Shown piece after piece: positions 16,256-23,336 of a stretch of DNA of 32,942 nt (within the stretch, counting starts at the first letter, position 1; each line of letters begins with the position of its first letter). The stretch is taken from NCBI GenBank assembly GCA_028291545.1, contig JAQGHR010000070.1, positions 1 to 32,942 on the forward strand, given 5' to 3'. The DNA is from Planctomycetota bacterium (GTDB lineage Bacteria; Planctomycetota; Planctomycetia; Isosphaerales; Isosphaeraceae). Under the pieces are notes generated by a model. The model worked only from the letters and a program-made list of their open reading frames with translations, was not told the origin of the DNA and did no database searches. A program made the translations under genes and the position numbers.

Positions 16256-16577
16256 AGTAACCCCTTCCCGCCCCTGACCGCCTGGCCCGCGTCGAGGCGG
16301 GCACGTTCCCGGATCTTGTCCTCGATCCGACGCGCCCCGGTCATCCCGAGGGGAAATCCGATTCCCTGTGAGGAACCGAGTCCCCTTCCCTCCCGAGATC
16401 GCAGGCCAACCCCTGCGCGTCGAGATTTCTCTCGCTTATGAATAAGGATCGTGACGATCGCGGATTTCGACCACCGAATCCGTCCGCCGGTGGCGGGCGG
16501 GGCGCTTTGGCCTTGACCGATCGTGCGGAGGGCAGCTAACACGCACCTTTTGCAGTTGAGCGGGAGGGAGCCGATTC
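16256..16577. other. Intergenic region before the CBS gene
   Basis: 322 bases without a gene. It contains copy B of the dispersed ~40-bp repeat (16353-16392). The promoter of the transsulfuration pair probably lies here. No riboswitch-like fold was recognised by eye. Confidence 0.5.
16353..16392 (+). repeat. Dispersed ~40-bp repeat, copy B
   Basis: Matches 6336-6375 at about 29 of 40 positions in the same orientation; see copy A. Confidence 0.4.
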
Positions 16578-18017
16578 ATGGGGCAAACACGGGTGCTCGG
16601 GCCAGACCAGACCGGGTCGGGTGATGACGCCGGGGTCGCGGAGGGACGGAGGGGGATCACCCCGACGATCCTGGAAGCGATCGGCGGGACGCCCATGATC
16701 CCGCTCAACCGGATGGCGCAGGACGTTCCGGCGCGGGTGCTGGTGAAGCTGGAATCGATCAACCCGGGCGGCAGTATCAAGGACCGGGTCGGCGTGGCGA
16801 TGGTGATGGAGGCCGAGCGTCGAGGCTGGTTGTTGCCGGGCGGGACGATCATTGAAGCGACGGCGGGCAACACGGGCGTCGGCCTGGCGCTGGTGGCGGC
16901 CGTGAAGGGGTATCGCTGCATCTTCGTGCTGCCAGACAAGATGAGCGGGGAGAAGGTCCGTCTGCTCAAAGCGTACGGCGCCGAAATCGTGATCACCCCC
17001 ACGTCGGTCCCGCCCGACTCACCGGAGAGCTACAACGGAGTGGCCGACCGCCTGGCCCGCGAGATCCCCGGCGCCTGGCGTCCGAACCAGTTCGCCAACC
17101 TCGCCAATCCCGAGGTCCATTACCAGACGACGGGTGCGGAGATCTGGGAGCAGACGGGCGGGCGGATCACAGCCTTCGTCGCGGGCGTGGGCACGGGCGG
17201 GACGATCTCGGGCGTGGGGCGATTCCTCAAGGAGAAGAATCCCGAGGTCAAGGTGATCGGGGCCGACCCGGAAGGCTCGATCCTCTCGGGAGACGCGCCC
17301 CGTCCGTGGAAGGTTGAGGGGATCGGTGAGGACTTCGTCCCCCGGACGCTCAATGCGAACGTGGTTGATGAGTGGGTGCGGGTCGGGGATGCGGAGAGCT
17401 TTCACACGGCGCGGGCGCTCGCCCGGCAGGAAGGGCTGCTCGTCGGCGGTTCCGCCGGCACGGCGGTGGCGGCCGCGCTACGATACGCCCGGCGGTTGTC
17501 GGCAGATGACGTGGTGGTCGCCCTCTGCCCCGACACCGGCCGCAATTATCTGAGCAAGATCTACGACGACGAATGGCTCGCGCAGAACGGACTGCTTCAC
17601 ATCGAGGCGCCCGCGAAGACCGTCGGCGACCTGATCCATGCGCGCGGTCCGAGGACGCTCGTGACCGTCGGCTCCGAGTCCACGACGGCCGAGGCCGCCG
17701 AGCTGATGCAGGCCAACGGCATCTCGCAGTTGCCCGTCCTTCGCGACGGCTACTCCGTCGGGAGCATCCAGGAAATCACGCTCGCGAGGCTCCTCCACGA
17801 CGCCACCGACCCGCGCAGCGTTCGCGTCGGCGACGTGATGGCGCGACCGCTCCCCCAGCTTGACGAAAATGTGCATCTGGATGAGTCGTACCGCCTGCTG
17901 ATGGCGGGTAACTCCGGCGTTCTGGTCACGACGGGCGGACGGGTCGTGGACATCGTCACGAGGATGGACCTGATCAGGTACTGGTCGACGCCCCGGGATG
18001 AGCGCAACGGAAACTGA
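16578..18017 (+). CDS. Cystathionine beta-synthase
   Basis: 479 residues. A PLP fold-type II catalytic domain (about 28-340) is followed by two CBS domains (about 345-475). The PLP lysine is Lys68 in 'NPGGSIKDRVG', the substrate loop is 'EATAGNTGVGLA', and the phosphate-binding loop is 'GVGTGGTISGVG'. The pair of CBS domains separates it from cysteine synthase CysK, which lacks them. It should condense serine and homocysteine to cystathionine in the cytosol; the CBS pair may bind an adenosyl ligand (known for human CBS). No N-terminal heme-binding extension is apparent. GGGAGGGAG precedes the ATG. The next gene starts 23 bases later and encodes the following step, so the two form an operon. 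Confidence 0.93.
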   Translation: MGQTRVLGPDQTGSGDDAGVAEGRRGITPTILEAIGGTPMIPLNRMAQDVPARVLVKLESINPGGSIKDRVGVAMVMEAERRGWLLPGGTIIEATAGNTGVGLALVAAVKGYRCIFVLPDKMSGEKVRLLKAYGAEIVITPTSVPPDSPESYNGVADRLAREIPGAWRPNQFANLANPEVHYQTTGAEIWEQTGGRITAFVAGVGTGGTISGVGRFLKEKNPEVKVIGADPEGSILSGDAPRPWKVEGIGEDFVPRTLNANVVDEWVRVGDAESFHTARALARQEGLLVGGSAGTAVAAALRYARRLSADDVVVALCPDTGRNYLSKIYDDEWLAQNGLLHIEAPAKTVGDLIHARGPRTLVTVGSESTTAEAAELMQANGISQLPVLRDGYSVGSIQEITLARLLHDATDPRSVRVGDVMARPLPQLDENVHLDESYRLLMAGNSGVLVTTGGRVVDIVTRMDLIRYWSTPRDERNGN

Positions 18018-18040
18018 CCTCGTGGATCAAGGAGACGGAT

Positions 18041-19195
18041 GTGGGCACGGATCGGACGTCGGACGGGTTCTCCACGCGCGCCATTCACGCCGGACAGGAC
18101 GCCGACCCGGCGACCGGGGCCACGGTCGTGCCGATCTATGCGACGTCGACGTTCACGCAGGAATCGCCCGGCCAGCACAAGGGTTACGAATACTCCCGCA
18201 GCGGCAATCCGACCCGCGCGGCGCTGGAGACGGCGCTGGCGGCCCTGGAAGGGGGCGAACGGGCGCTGGCCTTCGCCTCGGGCCTGGCGGCGACGACCGC
18301 CGTGCTCTCCACCTTGAAGCCGGGCGATGAAGTCGCCGCGGCGGCCGACCTGTACGGCGGCACGTTCCGCCTGCTGGAACGCGTCTTCAAGCCCTGGGGC
18401 CTGGTCCCGCGCTACACGGAGGAGACCGGCGTCGAGGGCTTCGCCGCGATCGTGACTCCGGCCACCAGGCTCGTCTGGATCGAGACGCCGACCAACCCGC
18501 TCTTGCAGATCCTCGACATCGCGGCGATCGCTCGCCTTGCCCATGACCGGGGCGCGGTGCTCGCGGTGGACAACACCTTCGCGTCGCCCTACTTGCAGAC
18601 GCCGATCGCGCTGGGCGCGGACCTGGTCGTTCATAGCACGACCAAGTATCTCGGCGGTCACTCCGACGTGATCGGCGGCGCGGTGATCGGCCGTCGTGAC
18701 CTGCTGGACCCGATCGCCTTCTACCAGAATGCCGCGGGCGGCGTGCCGGGTCCGTTCGACTCGTGGCTGGTTTTGCGCGGGATCAAAACGCTAGCCGTGC
18801 GCATGGAGCGTCATTGCGCCAATGCGCGTGCCCTGGCGCAGTGGCTCGTCGAGCAACCGCAGGTCGAACGCGTCTATTATCCCGGCCTTCCCGACCATCC
18901 CAATCACGAGGTCGCCCGCCGCCAGATGCGCGATTTCGGCGGCATGATCAGCGTCCGCCTCAAAGGCGGGGCCGCTGCCGCCCAGCGCATGCTCACGCGG
19001 ACCCGCCTGTTCAGCCTGGCCGAGAGCCTCGGCGGCGTCGAGTCCCTGATCGGCCATCCCGCCACGATGACCCACGCCAGCATCCCGGCCGCGATTCGCG
19101 CGGCGCGCGGGGTTGATGACGGCCTCGTCCGCCTCAGCGTCGGGATCGAGGACGTCGAGGACTTGCGGGAGGATCTCGATCAGGCGATCTCGTAA
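18041..19195 (+). CDS. Cystathionine gamma-lyase / gamma-synthase family PLP enzyme
   Basis: 384 residues, the normal length of the Cys/Met-metabolism PLP family. Visible motifs are 'YEYSRSGNPTR', 'ALAFASGLAA', 'WIETPTNPLLQ', 'VDNTFASPYLQ' and the PLP-lysine segment 'HSTTKYLGGHSD' (Lys202), with 'SLGGVESLIGHPATMTHASI' near the C-terminus. Placement directly behind a cystathionine beta-synthase argues for gamma-lyase, splitting cystathionine to cysteine, 2-oxobutyrate and ammonia (reverse transsulfuration); gamma-synthase cannot be ruled out by sequence alone. The start is a GTG with GGAG six bases before it. A stable hairpin 23 bases after the stop may end transcription. Confidence 0.93.
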   Translation: MGTDRTSDGFSTRAIHAGQDADPATGATVVPIYATSTFTQESPGQHKGYEYSRSGNPTRAALETALAALEGGERALAFASGLAATTAVLSTLKPGDEVAAAADLYGGTFRLLERVFKPWGLVPRYTEETGVEGFAAIVTPATRLVWIETPTNPLLQILDIAAIARLAHDRGAVLAVDNTFASPYLQTPIALGADLVVHSTTKYLGGHSDVIGGAVIGRRDLLDPIAFYQNAAGGVPGPFDSWLVLRGIKTLAVRMERHCANARALAQWLVEQPQVERVYYPGLPDHPNHEVARRQMRDFGGMISVRLKGGAAAAQRMLTRTRLFSLAESLGGVESLIGHPATMTHASIPAAIRAARGVDDGLVRLSVGIEDVEDLREDLDQAIS

Positions 19196-19218
19196 GCCCG
19201 GCGAGCCATCCCACGAGC

Positions 19219-19256
19219 CGGGCGGCATGCGCGGATCTCCGCGAACATGCCGCCCG
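19219..19256. terminator. Hairpin between convergent genes
   Basis: CGGGCGGCATG (19219-19229) pairs perfectly with CATGCCGCCCG (19246-19256), and an inner CGCGGA/TCCGCG stem extends it with a two-base bulge. It lies between the gamma-lyase gene (+) and the Gly-rich gene (-). There is no T-run on either strand, so it may act as a transcript-end stabiliser or a weak bidirectional terminator. Confidence 0.55.
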
Positions 19257-19270
19257 ACGGTACGCCGGGA

Positions 19271-20926
19271 TTATCGGTCGCGACCGCCGTCGCGCGAGGT
19301 ACTCTCGCGCCGACTGCCCTGATTTCCGCCCGCGTGGTCGCCGCCGATCTCCTGGATGGCGTCGAGGACGTCGCGGGCCTGCTGGGCCAGCAGCGCCACG
19401 GAGGCCGGCTGGGAGGCCAAGCCGGTCGCGGTGCGATCGCCGGCCTGTGCGGCACCGGTGACGTTAACGACCGTGGTGCGCGAGTCGTCGGTCACCCGAT
19501 CGCCGCTGGTGCGCGAGACGACCGCGCCTCCGGTTCTCGGCTCAATGCTGGTTCCCTGGCCCCTGGTATCCGTCACCGTGGTGACCGTCGGGGAACTCAC
19601 GGCCGGTCCGCCGATCGCCGAGCCGGCTCCGCCCGCCCCGGCGGCGCCTCCAGCTCCGCCCACTGCGCCGCGGCTGACGACCTGGTCGATGGCCTGGCGG
19701 CTCTCGATTTCCATCTCGCGAGCGTGGGCCAGCAGGGCAAGCGCGGCCGGGCCGTCGGGGGAGCCCATCATCCGCACCATCTGGCGGATCTCCATGGCGT
19801 CGAGCGCCTCCTTGACCCCGTGGTTAATCAGGGCGATGGAGGCCAGGTCGCCCCCGCCACCCGAGCCGGCCATGCCGGACCGTATCCCAGCGCCGCCGGT
19901 CGCGCCGGAACCGGCGTCGTTGACAACCGAGCCCAGCCCGGCGCGTGTGTCCTGCCCCGAGTCCAGTCCGATCCTGAGCGCGGGATCCGACCGGATCGTG
20001 CTACCGCCCGCTCCGGCTGCCGTGCTCCCCGCCGCTCCGGTGGTGGTCCCGTTACCCGATCGGGCCGAGGTCCCGGTGCCCGAGCCGGTCGAGGTCCCGG
20101 TGCCTGAGCCCGCCGAGGTCCCGGTGCCCGATCCGGTCGCGCCGCCGGCGGCCGATCCGCCGGTCGCACCGCCACCGCGGAAGTCGCCGCCGCCCATGCT
20201 GAGCGTCCGCACGGTGCTCGCGTAGCGGTTGGCGGTCAAGTAGAAGCGGTCCGTGTCCCCCCGCTCGACGGCAGCATGGCGGAGGAGCCGGTCGCTGGCG
20301 TCGAAGGACCTTTGCGCGTAGCGATTGAGGTCCTGGGCGGACCTCCAGGCCATCGTCTGCATCTGCCCGCCGCCTGCCGTGCCGGCACCCTGGGAGGCAC
20401 CGGCCGCGGCCCTAGCGGCGGCTGCAGTGGCCCCGGGGCCTTCGCGATCCAGGACGGCGCTGCCGGTCGTGCCGCCCAGGGAGCTACCACCCGCTCCGGC
20501 GCCCACCGAACCGGCACTGCCGGGAGAGCCACCGCCGCGACCACCCGTGCTGCCCACTCCCGTGGCCCCGGTTGTGCCGGCGCCACCAAGATCCGAGTTT
20601 CCCGTCCCCACGGCCCCGGTGGCCCGGCCGGTTCCCCCGGCCCCGCCAGCCCCGGCGCCTCCGCCGGTTCCCCAGGAGCCGCTACCGCCGGATTGCATGG
20701 CAATGCCCCGGAGGGTGCTCCCCTCGATGGCCATGGCCAGCCCGTGGGCGATCGCAATCTGACTATCGCGCACCCCGCCCGACTGGGCCGGCACAGGGAT
20801 GCCCTCCCTGGCCCCGCCCCGGACGGTGGTAGTCGTGTCCGGATCCTGGGCAAGCAGCCACCCTCCCGCCATCATCGCACACATCACGGTTCCGGCCCCG
20901 AGCCAGATCCTGCCTTGTCGTCGCAT
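19271..20926 (-). CDS. Large Gly/Ala/Ser/Thr-rich secreted protein, unknown function
   Basis: 551 residues. A signal peptide covers about 1-26 (basic start, hydrophobic core, 'LLAQD'). Most of the rest is low-complexity Gly/Ala/Ser/Thr. Two ordered, helical islands stand out: about 190-245 ('SAQDLNRYAQRSFDASDRLLRHAAVERGDTDRFYLTANRY' region) and about 360-420 (containing 'GVKEALDAMEIRQMVRMMG' and 'ALLAHAREMEIESRQAID'), with a third short helix near the C-terminus ('VALLAQQARDVLDAIQEIGG'). No enzyme motif is seen. It could be an envelope or matrix protein with helical anchors joined by flexible linkers. Its ATG overlaps the TGA of a possible upstream frame (TGATG at 20924-20928). It converges on the gamma-lyase gene. 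Confidence 0.75.
   Translation of the reverse strand: MRRQGRIWLGAGTVMCAMMAGGWLLAQDPDTTTTVRGGAREGIPVPAQSGGVRDSQIAIAHGLAMAIEGSTLRGIAMQSGGSGSWGTGGGAGAGGAGGTGRATGAVGTGNSDLGGAGTTGATGVGSTGGRGGGSPGSAGSVGAGAGGSSLGGTTGSAVLDREGPGATAAAARAAAGASQGAGTAGGGQMQTMAWRSAQDLNRYAQRSFDASDRLLRHAAVERGDTDRFYLTANRYASTVRTLSMGGGDFRGGGATGGSAAGGATGSGTGTSAGSGTGTSTGSGTGTSARSGNGTTTGAAGSTAAGAGGSTIRSDPALRIGLDSGQDTRAGLGSVVNDAGSGATGGAGIRSGMAGSGGGGDLASIALINHGVKEALDAMEIRQMVRMMGSPDGPAALALLAHAREMEIESRQAIDQVVSRGAVGGAGGAAGAGGAGSAIGGPAVSSPTVTTVTDTRGQGTSIEPRTGGAVVSRTSGDRVTDDSRTTVVNVTGAAQAGDRTATGLASQPASVALLAQQARDVLDAIQEIGGDHAGGNQGSRRESTSRDGGRDR
20067..20138. repeat. Three tandem 24-bp repeats inside the Gly-rich gene
   Basis: Units at 20067-20090, 20091-20114 and 20115-20138 differ by only a few bases. 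On the coding (minus) strand they encode an eight-residue Gly/Thr/Ser unit (GSGTGTSx). They keep the reading frame, so copy number could vary without breaking the gene. Confidence 0.85.
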
Positions 20927-21252
20927 CAGAACTGCTCCTCTCTCTGATCAATTTGCCCCATCCGCACCCACGGGTCCACCCCGACAGGCCCGATGGTTCC
21001 GTTGCCGTCCGGGGCGGGCTTGATCGACTCGAAGTACACGCGGGCTTGGGGCCGCTCGTGGCCAACCCGAACATGTCGGATTGGACCTGCGGCTCGACCC
21101 GAGCCCGGTCGTCTTGAGGCGTCGCTCTGGTCCGCGGAGAACCCGATCCCGAAACGCACGATCCCATCTGAGCATATGGATAGGCGGAAGTATCTATCCT
21201 TGCGGATCGGGGCCTTCCGCCGGGGTTCCATGGCCTGCAAAGTCGGTTCCAT
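20926..21252 (-). pseudogene. Possible small or frameshifted gene before the Gly-rich gene
   Basis: A minus-strand frame ends in TGA at 20928-20926, overlapping the ATG of the Gly-rich gene. Its last 38 codons ('RVYFESIKPAPDGNGTIGP...') have strong third-position GC and read like a real protein. Further upstream the good codon use moves to another frame (about 21035-21115, '...DDRARVEPQVQSDMFGLATSG') and then back ('FRLSICSDGIVRFGIGFSADQ'). This suggests either a gene with two compensating frameshifts or a remnant. The unbroken frame from the ATG at 21252 would give 108 residues. No family is recognised and no ribosome binding site is seen at that ATG. Confidence 0.3.
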
Positions 21253-21292
21253 TTGCGCGAGCCTTGTGCGTCCGCGATCGGCGGAAAATTGC

Positions 21293-21321
21293 TTGACTTC
21301 GATTTGGTTGACGTGTAAACT
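21293..21321 (+). promoter_or_regulatory. Promoter of the MarR gene with embedded operator
   Basis: TTGACT (21293-21298), a 17-base spacer, and TAAACT (21316-21321). A palindrome-like GTTGACGTGTAAAC (21307-21320) spans the spacer and the -10 box and matches the perfect palindrome before the pirin gene at 12 of 14 bases. Binding there would block RNA polymerase, as expected for MarR autorepression. Confidence 0.6.
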
Positions 21322-21361
21322 ATATTCGTGGCGAGCAATGGAGGACGGGGCGAATCGACGT

Positions 21362-21832
21362 ATGAGCGGGAAATTGCAAAGTGAACTCAAGAAGCGGATG
21401 CCGTTCGAAACGCCCGAGCAGGAGGCGTTGCTGAATCTGGTGCGGACCAGCGACCGCATCCAGTTCCGGTTCGCCCGGCTGTTTCGCGAGTATGGCCTCA
21501 CCCCGTCGCAATATAACGTCCTGCGTATCCTGCGGGGCGAGGGGAGCCCGTTGCCGTGCCTGGAGATCGCCGACCGGATGATCGCGGCCGTCCCAGGCAT
21601 CACGGGGCTGATCGACCGTTTGGAGGCGATGGAACTGGTCACCCGGGACCGTTCGACCGAGGACCGCCGGGTCGTCAACGTGGCGATCACCGCCAAGGCC
21701 CTGGAATTGCTCGGAAAGCTGGACGGGCCAGTTGGAGACCTGCACGCGACCCTCGTCGGACATCTGACCCACGCCGAGTTGCGCGAGCTGAGCCGACTGC
21801 TGGAGAAGGCACGGAAATCGCTCCCAGAATAA
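21362..21832 (+). CDS. MarR-family transcriptional regulator
   Basis: 156 residues. The centre is a winged helix-turn-helix: 'YGLTPSQYNVLRILRGEG', 'LPCLEIADRMIAAVPGITGLIDRLEAMELV' (recognition helix), then the wing 'TRDRSTEDRRVVNVAIT', with long helices at both ends for dimerisation. MarR proteins usually repress their own gene and a neighbour until a small ligand, often a phenolic compound or oxidant, binds. An in-frame ATG at 21338 would add eight residues; I prefer 21362 because the alignable protein begins there, though neither ATG has an ideally placed ribosome binding site. It lies in front of pirin and DoxX genes that carry a matching operator, so these are the likely targets. Confidence 0.92.
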   Translation: MSGKLQSELKKRMPFETPEQEALLNLVRTSDRIQFRFARLFREYGLTPSQYNVLRILRGEGSPLPCLEIADRMIAAVPGITGLIDRLEAMELVTRDRSTEDRRVVNVAITAKALELLGKLDGPVGDLHATLVGHLTHAELRELSRLLEKARKSLPE

Positions 21833-21890
21833 TCGGCCAAGCCACTCCATCTGGGCGACTCCACCGCCCAGGAAATCGTCACGGGAATTA

Positions 21891-21904
21891 GTTGAAACGT
21901 CAAC
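21891..21904. promoter_or_regulatory. Palindromic operator before the pirin gene
   Basis: GTTGA-AACG-TCAAC is a perfect inverted repeat (five-base arms, four-base centre). Its reverse complement, GTTGACGTTTCAAC, matches the site in the MarR promoter (GTTGACGTGTAAAC) at 12 of 14 bases. It lies 28 bases before the pirin start codon. Confidence 0.6.
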
Positions 21905-21932
21905 ATTTTACATGAAACCCAAGGAGACGACG

Positions 21933-22631
21933 ATGATTCGGGTTCGCAAGGCGGCCGAGCGCGGCCATTTCAATCATGGCTGGCTGGACACCTATCACAC
22001 CTTCTCGTTCTCGCGATACTACGACCGGAACCACATGGGCTTTCGGGCCTTGCGGGTGATCAACGAGGACCGGGTGCAGCCCGGCCAGGGATTTGGAACC
22101 CATCCGCATGAGGACATGGAGATCATCACTTATGTCCTCGAAGGGGGGCTGGCGCACCGGGACAGCCTGGGGACTGGAAGCACGATCCGGCCCGGCGAGT
22201 TGCAAACGATGACGGCGGGGACCGGCCTCACCCACAGCGAGTTCAACCCCTCGCCGACCGAGCCGGTCCATCTCTACCAGATCTGGCTGCTCCCCGAGCG
22301 CGAGGGCCTGGAGCCGTCCTACGACCAGCGCGTTTTCCCCGAGGCCGAGCGGACGAATCGGCTCCGGCTGGTGGCCTCGCCGGACGGCGGCGAGGGTTCG
22401 TTGACGATCCATCAGGACGCGCGATTGTTCCTCGCCTCGTTAGAGAGCGGTCGGGAGGTCTCCCACCGCCTGTCGCCCGGACGGCACGCCTGGCTGCAGG
22501 TGCTCCGGGGCGATGTCCGGCTCAACGGAGTCCCTCTGGCCGAAGGGGACGGCGCCGCGGTCAGCGAGGAGACCGACCTTTCCGTCGTCTCCGACGGTAC
22601 GTCCGAAGTGTTGCTGTTCGACCTGGCCTGA
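21933..22631 (+). CDS. Pirin-family protein (quercetinase-like bicupin)
   Basis: 232 residues from the ATG at 21933, chosen because AAGGAG lies six bases before it; an in-frame ATG at 21912 has no such site. The start 'IRVRKAAERGHFNHGWLDTYHTFSF' is typical of bacterial pirins. The N-terminal cupin holds the metal ligands His57 and His59 ('GTHPHEDME'), His101 and Glu103 ('THSEFN'), the same spacing as in human pirin (56/58/101/103). The C-terminal cupin lacks a metal set. Bacterial pirins such as YhhW cleave quercetin with O2, and others act as redox sensors, so the substrate here is uncertain. It is followed after 27 bases by a DoxX gene and is probably repressed by the upstream MarR protein. 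Confidence 0.92.
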   Translation: MIRVRKAAERGHFNHGWLDTYHTFSFSRYYDRNHMGFRALRVINEDRVQPGQGFGTHPHEDMEIITYVLEGGLAHRDSLGTGSTIRPGELQTMTAGTGLTHSEFNPSPTEPVHLYQIWLLPEREGLEPSYDQRVFPEAERTNRLRLVASPDGGEGSLTIHQDARLFLASLESGREVSHRLSPGRHAWLQVLRGDVRLNGVPLAEGDGAAVSEETDLSVVSDGTSEVLLFDLA

Positions 22632-22658
22632 GACTCGCAAGCCGAAAGGAGACCGACC

Positions 22659-23081
22659 ATGCCTCGCTCGATTCAAGGCGTCCTGGCCGTGCTGGGCCGT
22701 ATCCTGCTCTGCACGATCTTCTTGATGAGCGCCGTAGGGAATGACATCCCCAACTTCAACGCGGTGGCCGGCTACATGGCCAAGGAGGGCGTTCCGTATC
22801 CCCGGTTCCTGCTGGCGGGAGCCATCGCGTTCCTGATCGTCGGCAGCCTCTCGGTCATCCTGGGTTTCCAGGCCCGGATCGGCGCCACCCTGCTGCTGAT
22901 CTTCCTCGCGCTGGCGACCTACTACTTCCACGATTTCTGGACCATCAACGACCCCCAGGCGAAGCAGGAGCAGATGATTCAGTTCCTGAAGAACCTGGGC
23001 CTGATGGGGGCGATGCTCTTGATCATCGCCAATGGGCCGGGACCGATGAGCGTCGATTCACGGCGAGTGGTCCTTCGGTGA
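22659..23081 (+). CDS. DoxX-family membrane protein
   Basis: 140 residues with four hydrophobic helices (about 8-27, 50-68, 72-91 and 111-126), the DoxX/SURF4-like layout. The first helix has 'LGRILLCTIFLMSAVGN', like the DoxX 'R..la..F..sG..K' start. The function of the family is loosely defined; members are linked to quinone or thiol redox balance and often sit with pirin. AAAGGAG lies nine bases before the ATG. It is 27 bases after the pirin stop and clearly co-transcribed. A terminator-like hairpin follows 14 bases after its stop. Confidence 0.88.
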   Translation: MPRSIQGVLAVLGRILLCTIFLMSAVGNDIPNFNAVAGYMAKEGVPYPRFLLAGAIAFLIVGSLSVILGFQARIGATLLLIFLALATYYFHDFWTINDPQAKQEQMIQFLKNLGLMGAMLLIIANGPGPMSVDSRRVVLR

Positions 23082-23094
23082 CATCCGGTCAATC

Positions 23095-23138
23095 GTCCAC
23101 CTCGCGACCGTCATGTGACTGGTTCTGAGGTGGACTTT
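23095..23138 (+). terminator. Terminator-like hairpin after DoxX
   Basis: GTCCACCTC (23095-23103) pairs perfectly with GAGGTGGAC (23127-23135) around a 23-base loop that itself contains the palindrome GTCATGTGAC; TTT follows directly. The loop is long and the T-run short, so efficiency is doubtful. Confidence 0.45.
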
Positions 23139-23336
23139 GAACAGCCAGGATGCGTCGCGGGGACGCTTTATGATAAAAAGGCGTTCGACTCATGAAGGTT
23201 CGAGGAACGAACCGTCCCCCCGGACGTCCGGCGACGTTCCCGGCACTTCGATCACCGGCGGGAATGGGATAGGCAACTCTGTCTGTCACGTCCGATTCAC
23301 GGCGCGCCATTACCCCTCACCGCCCGAGATCACACC

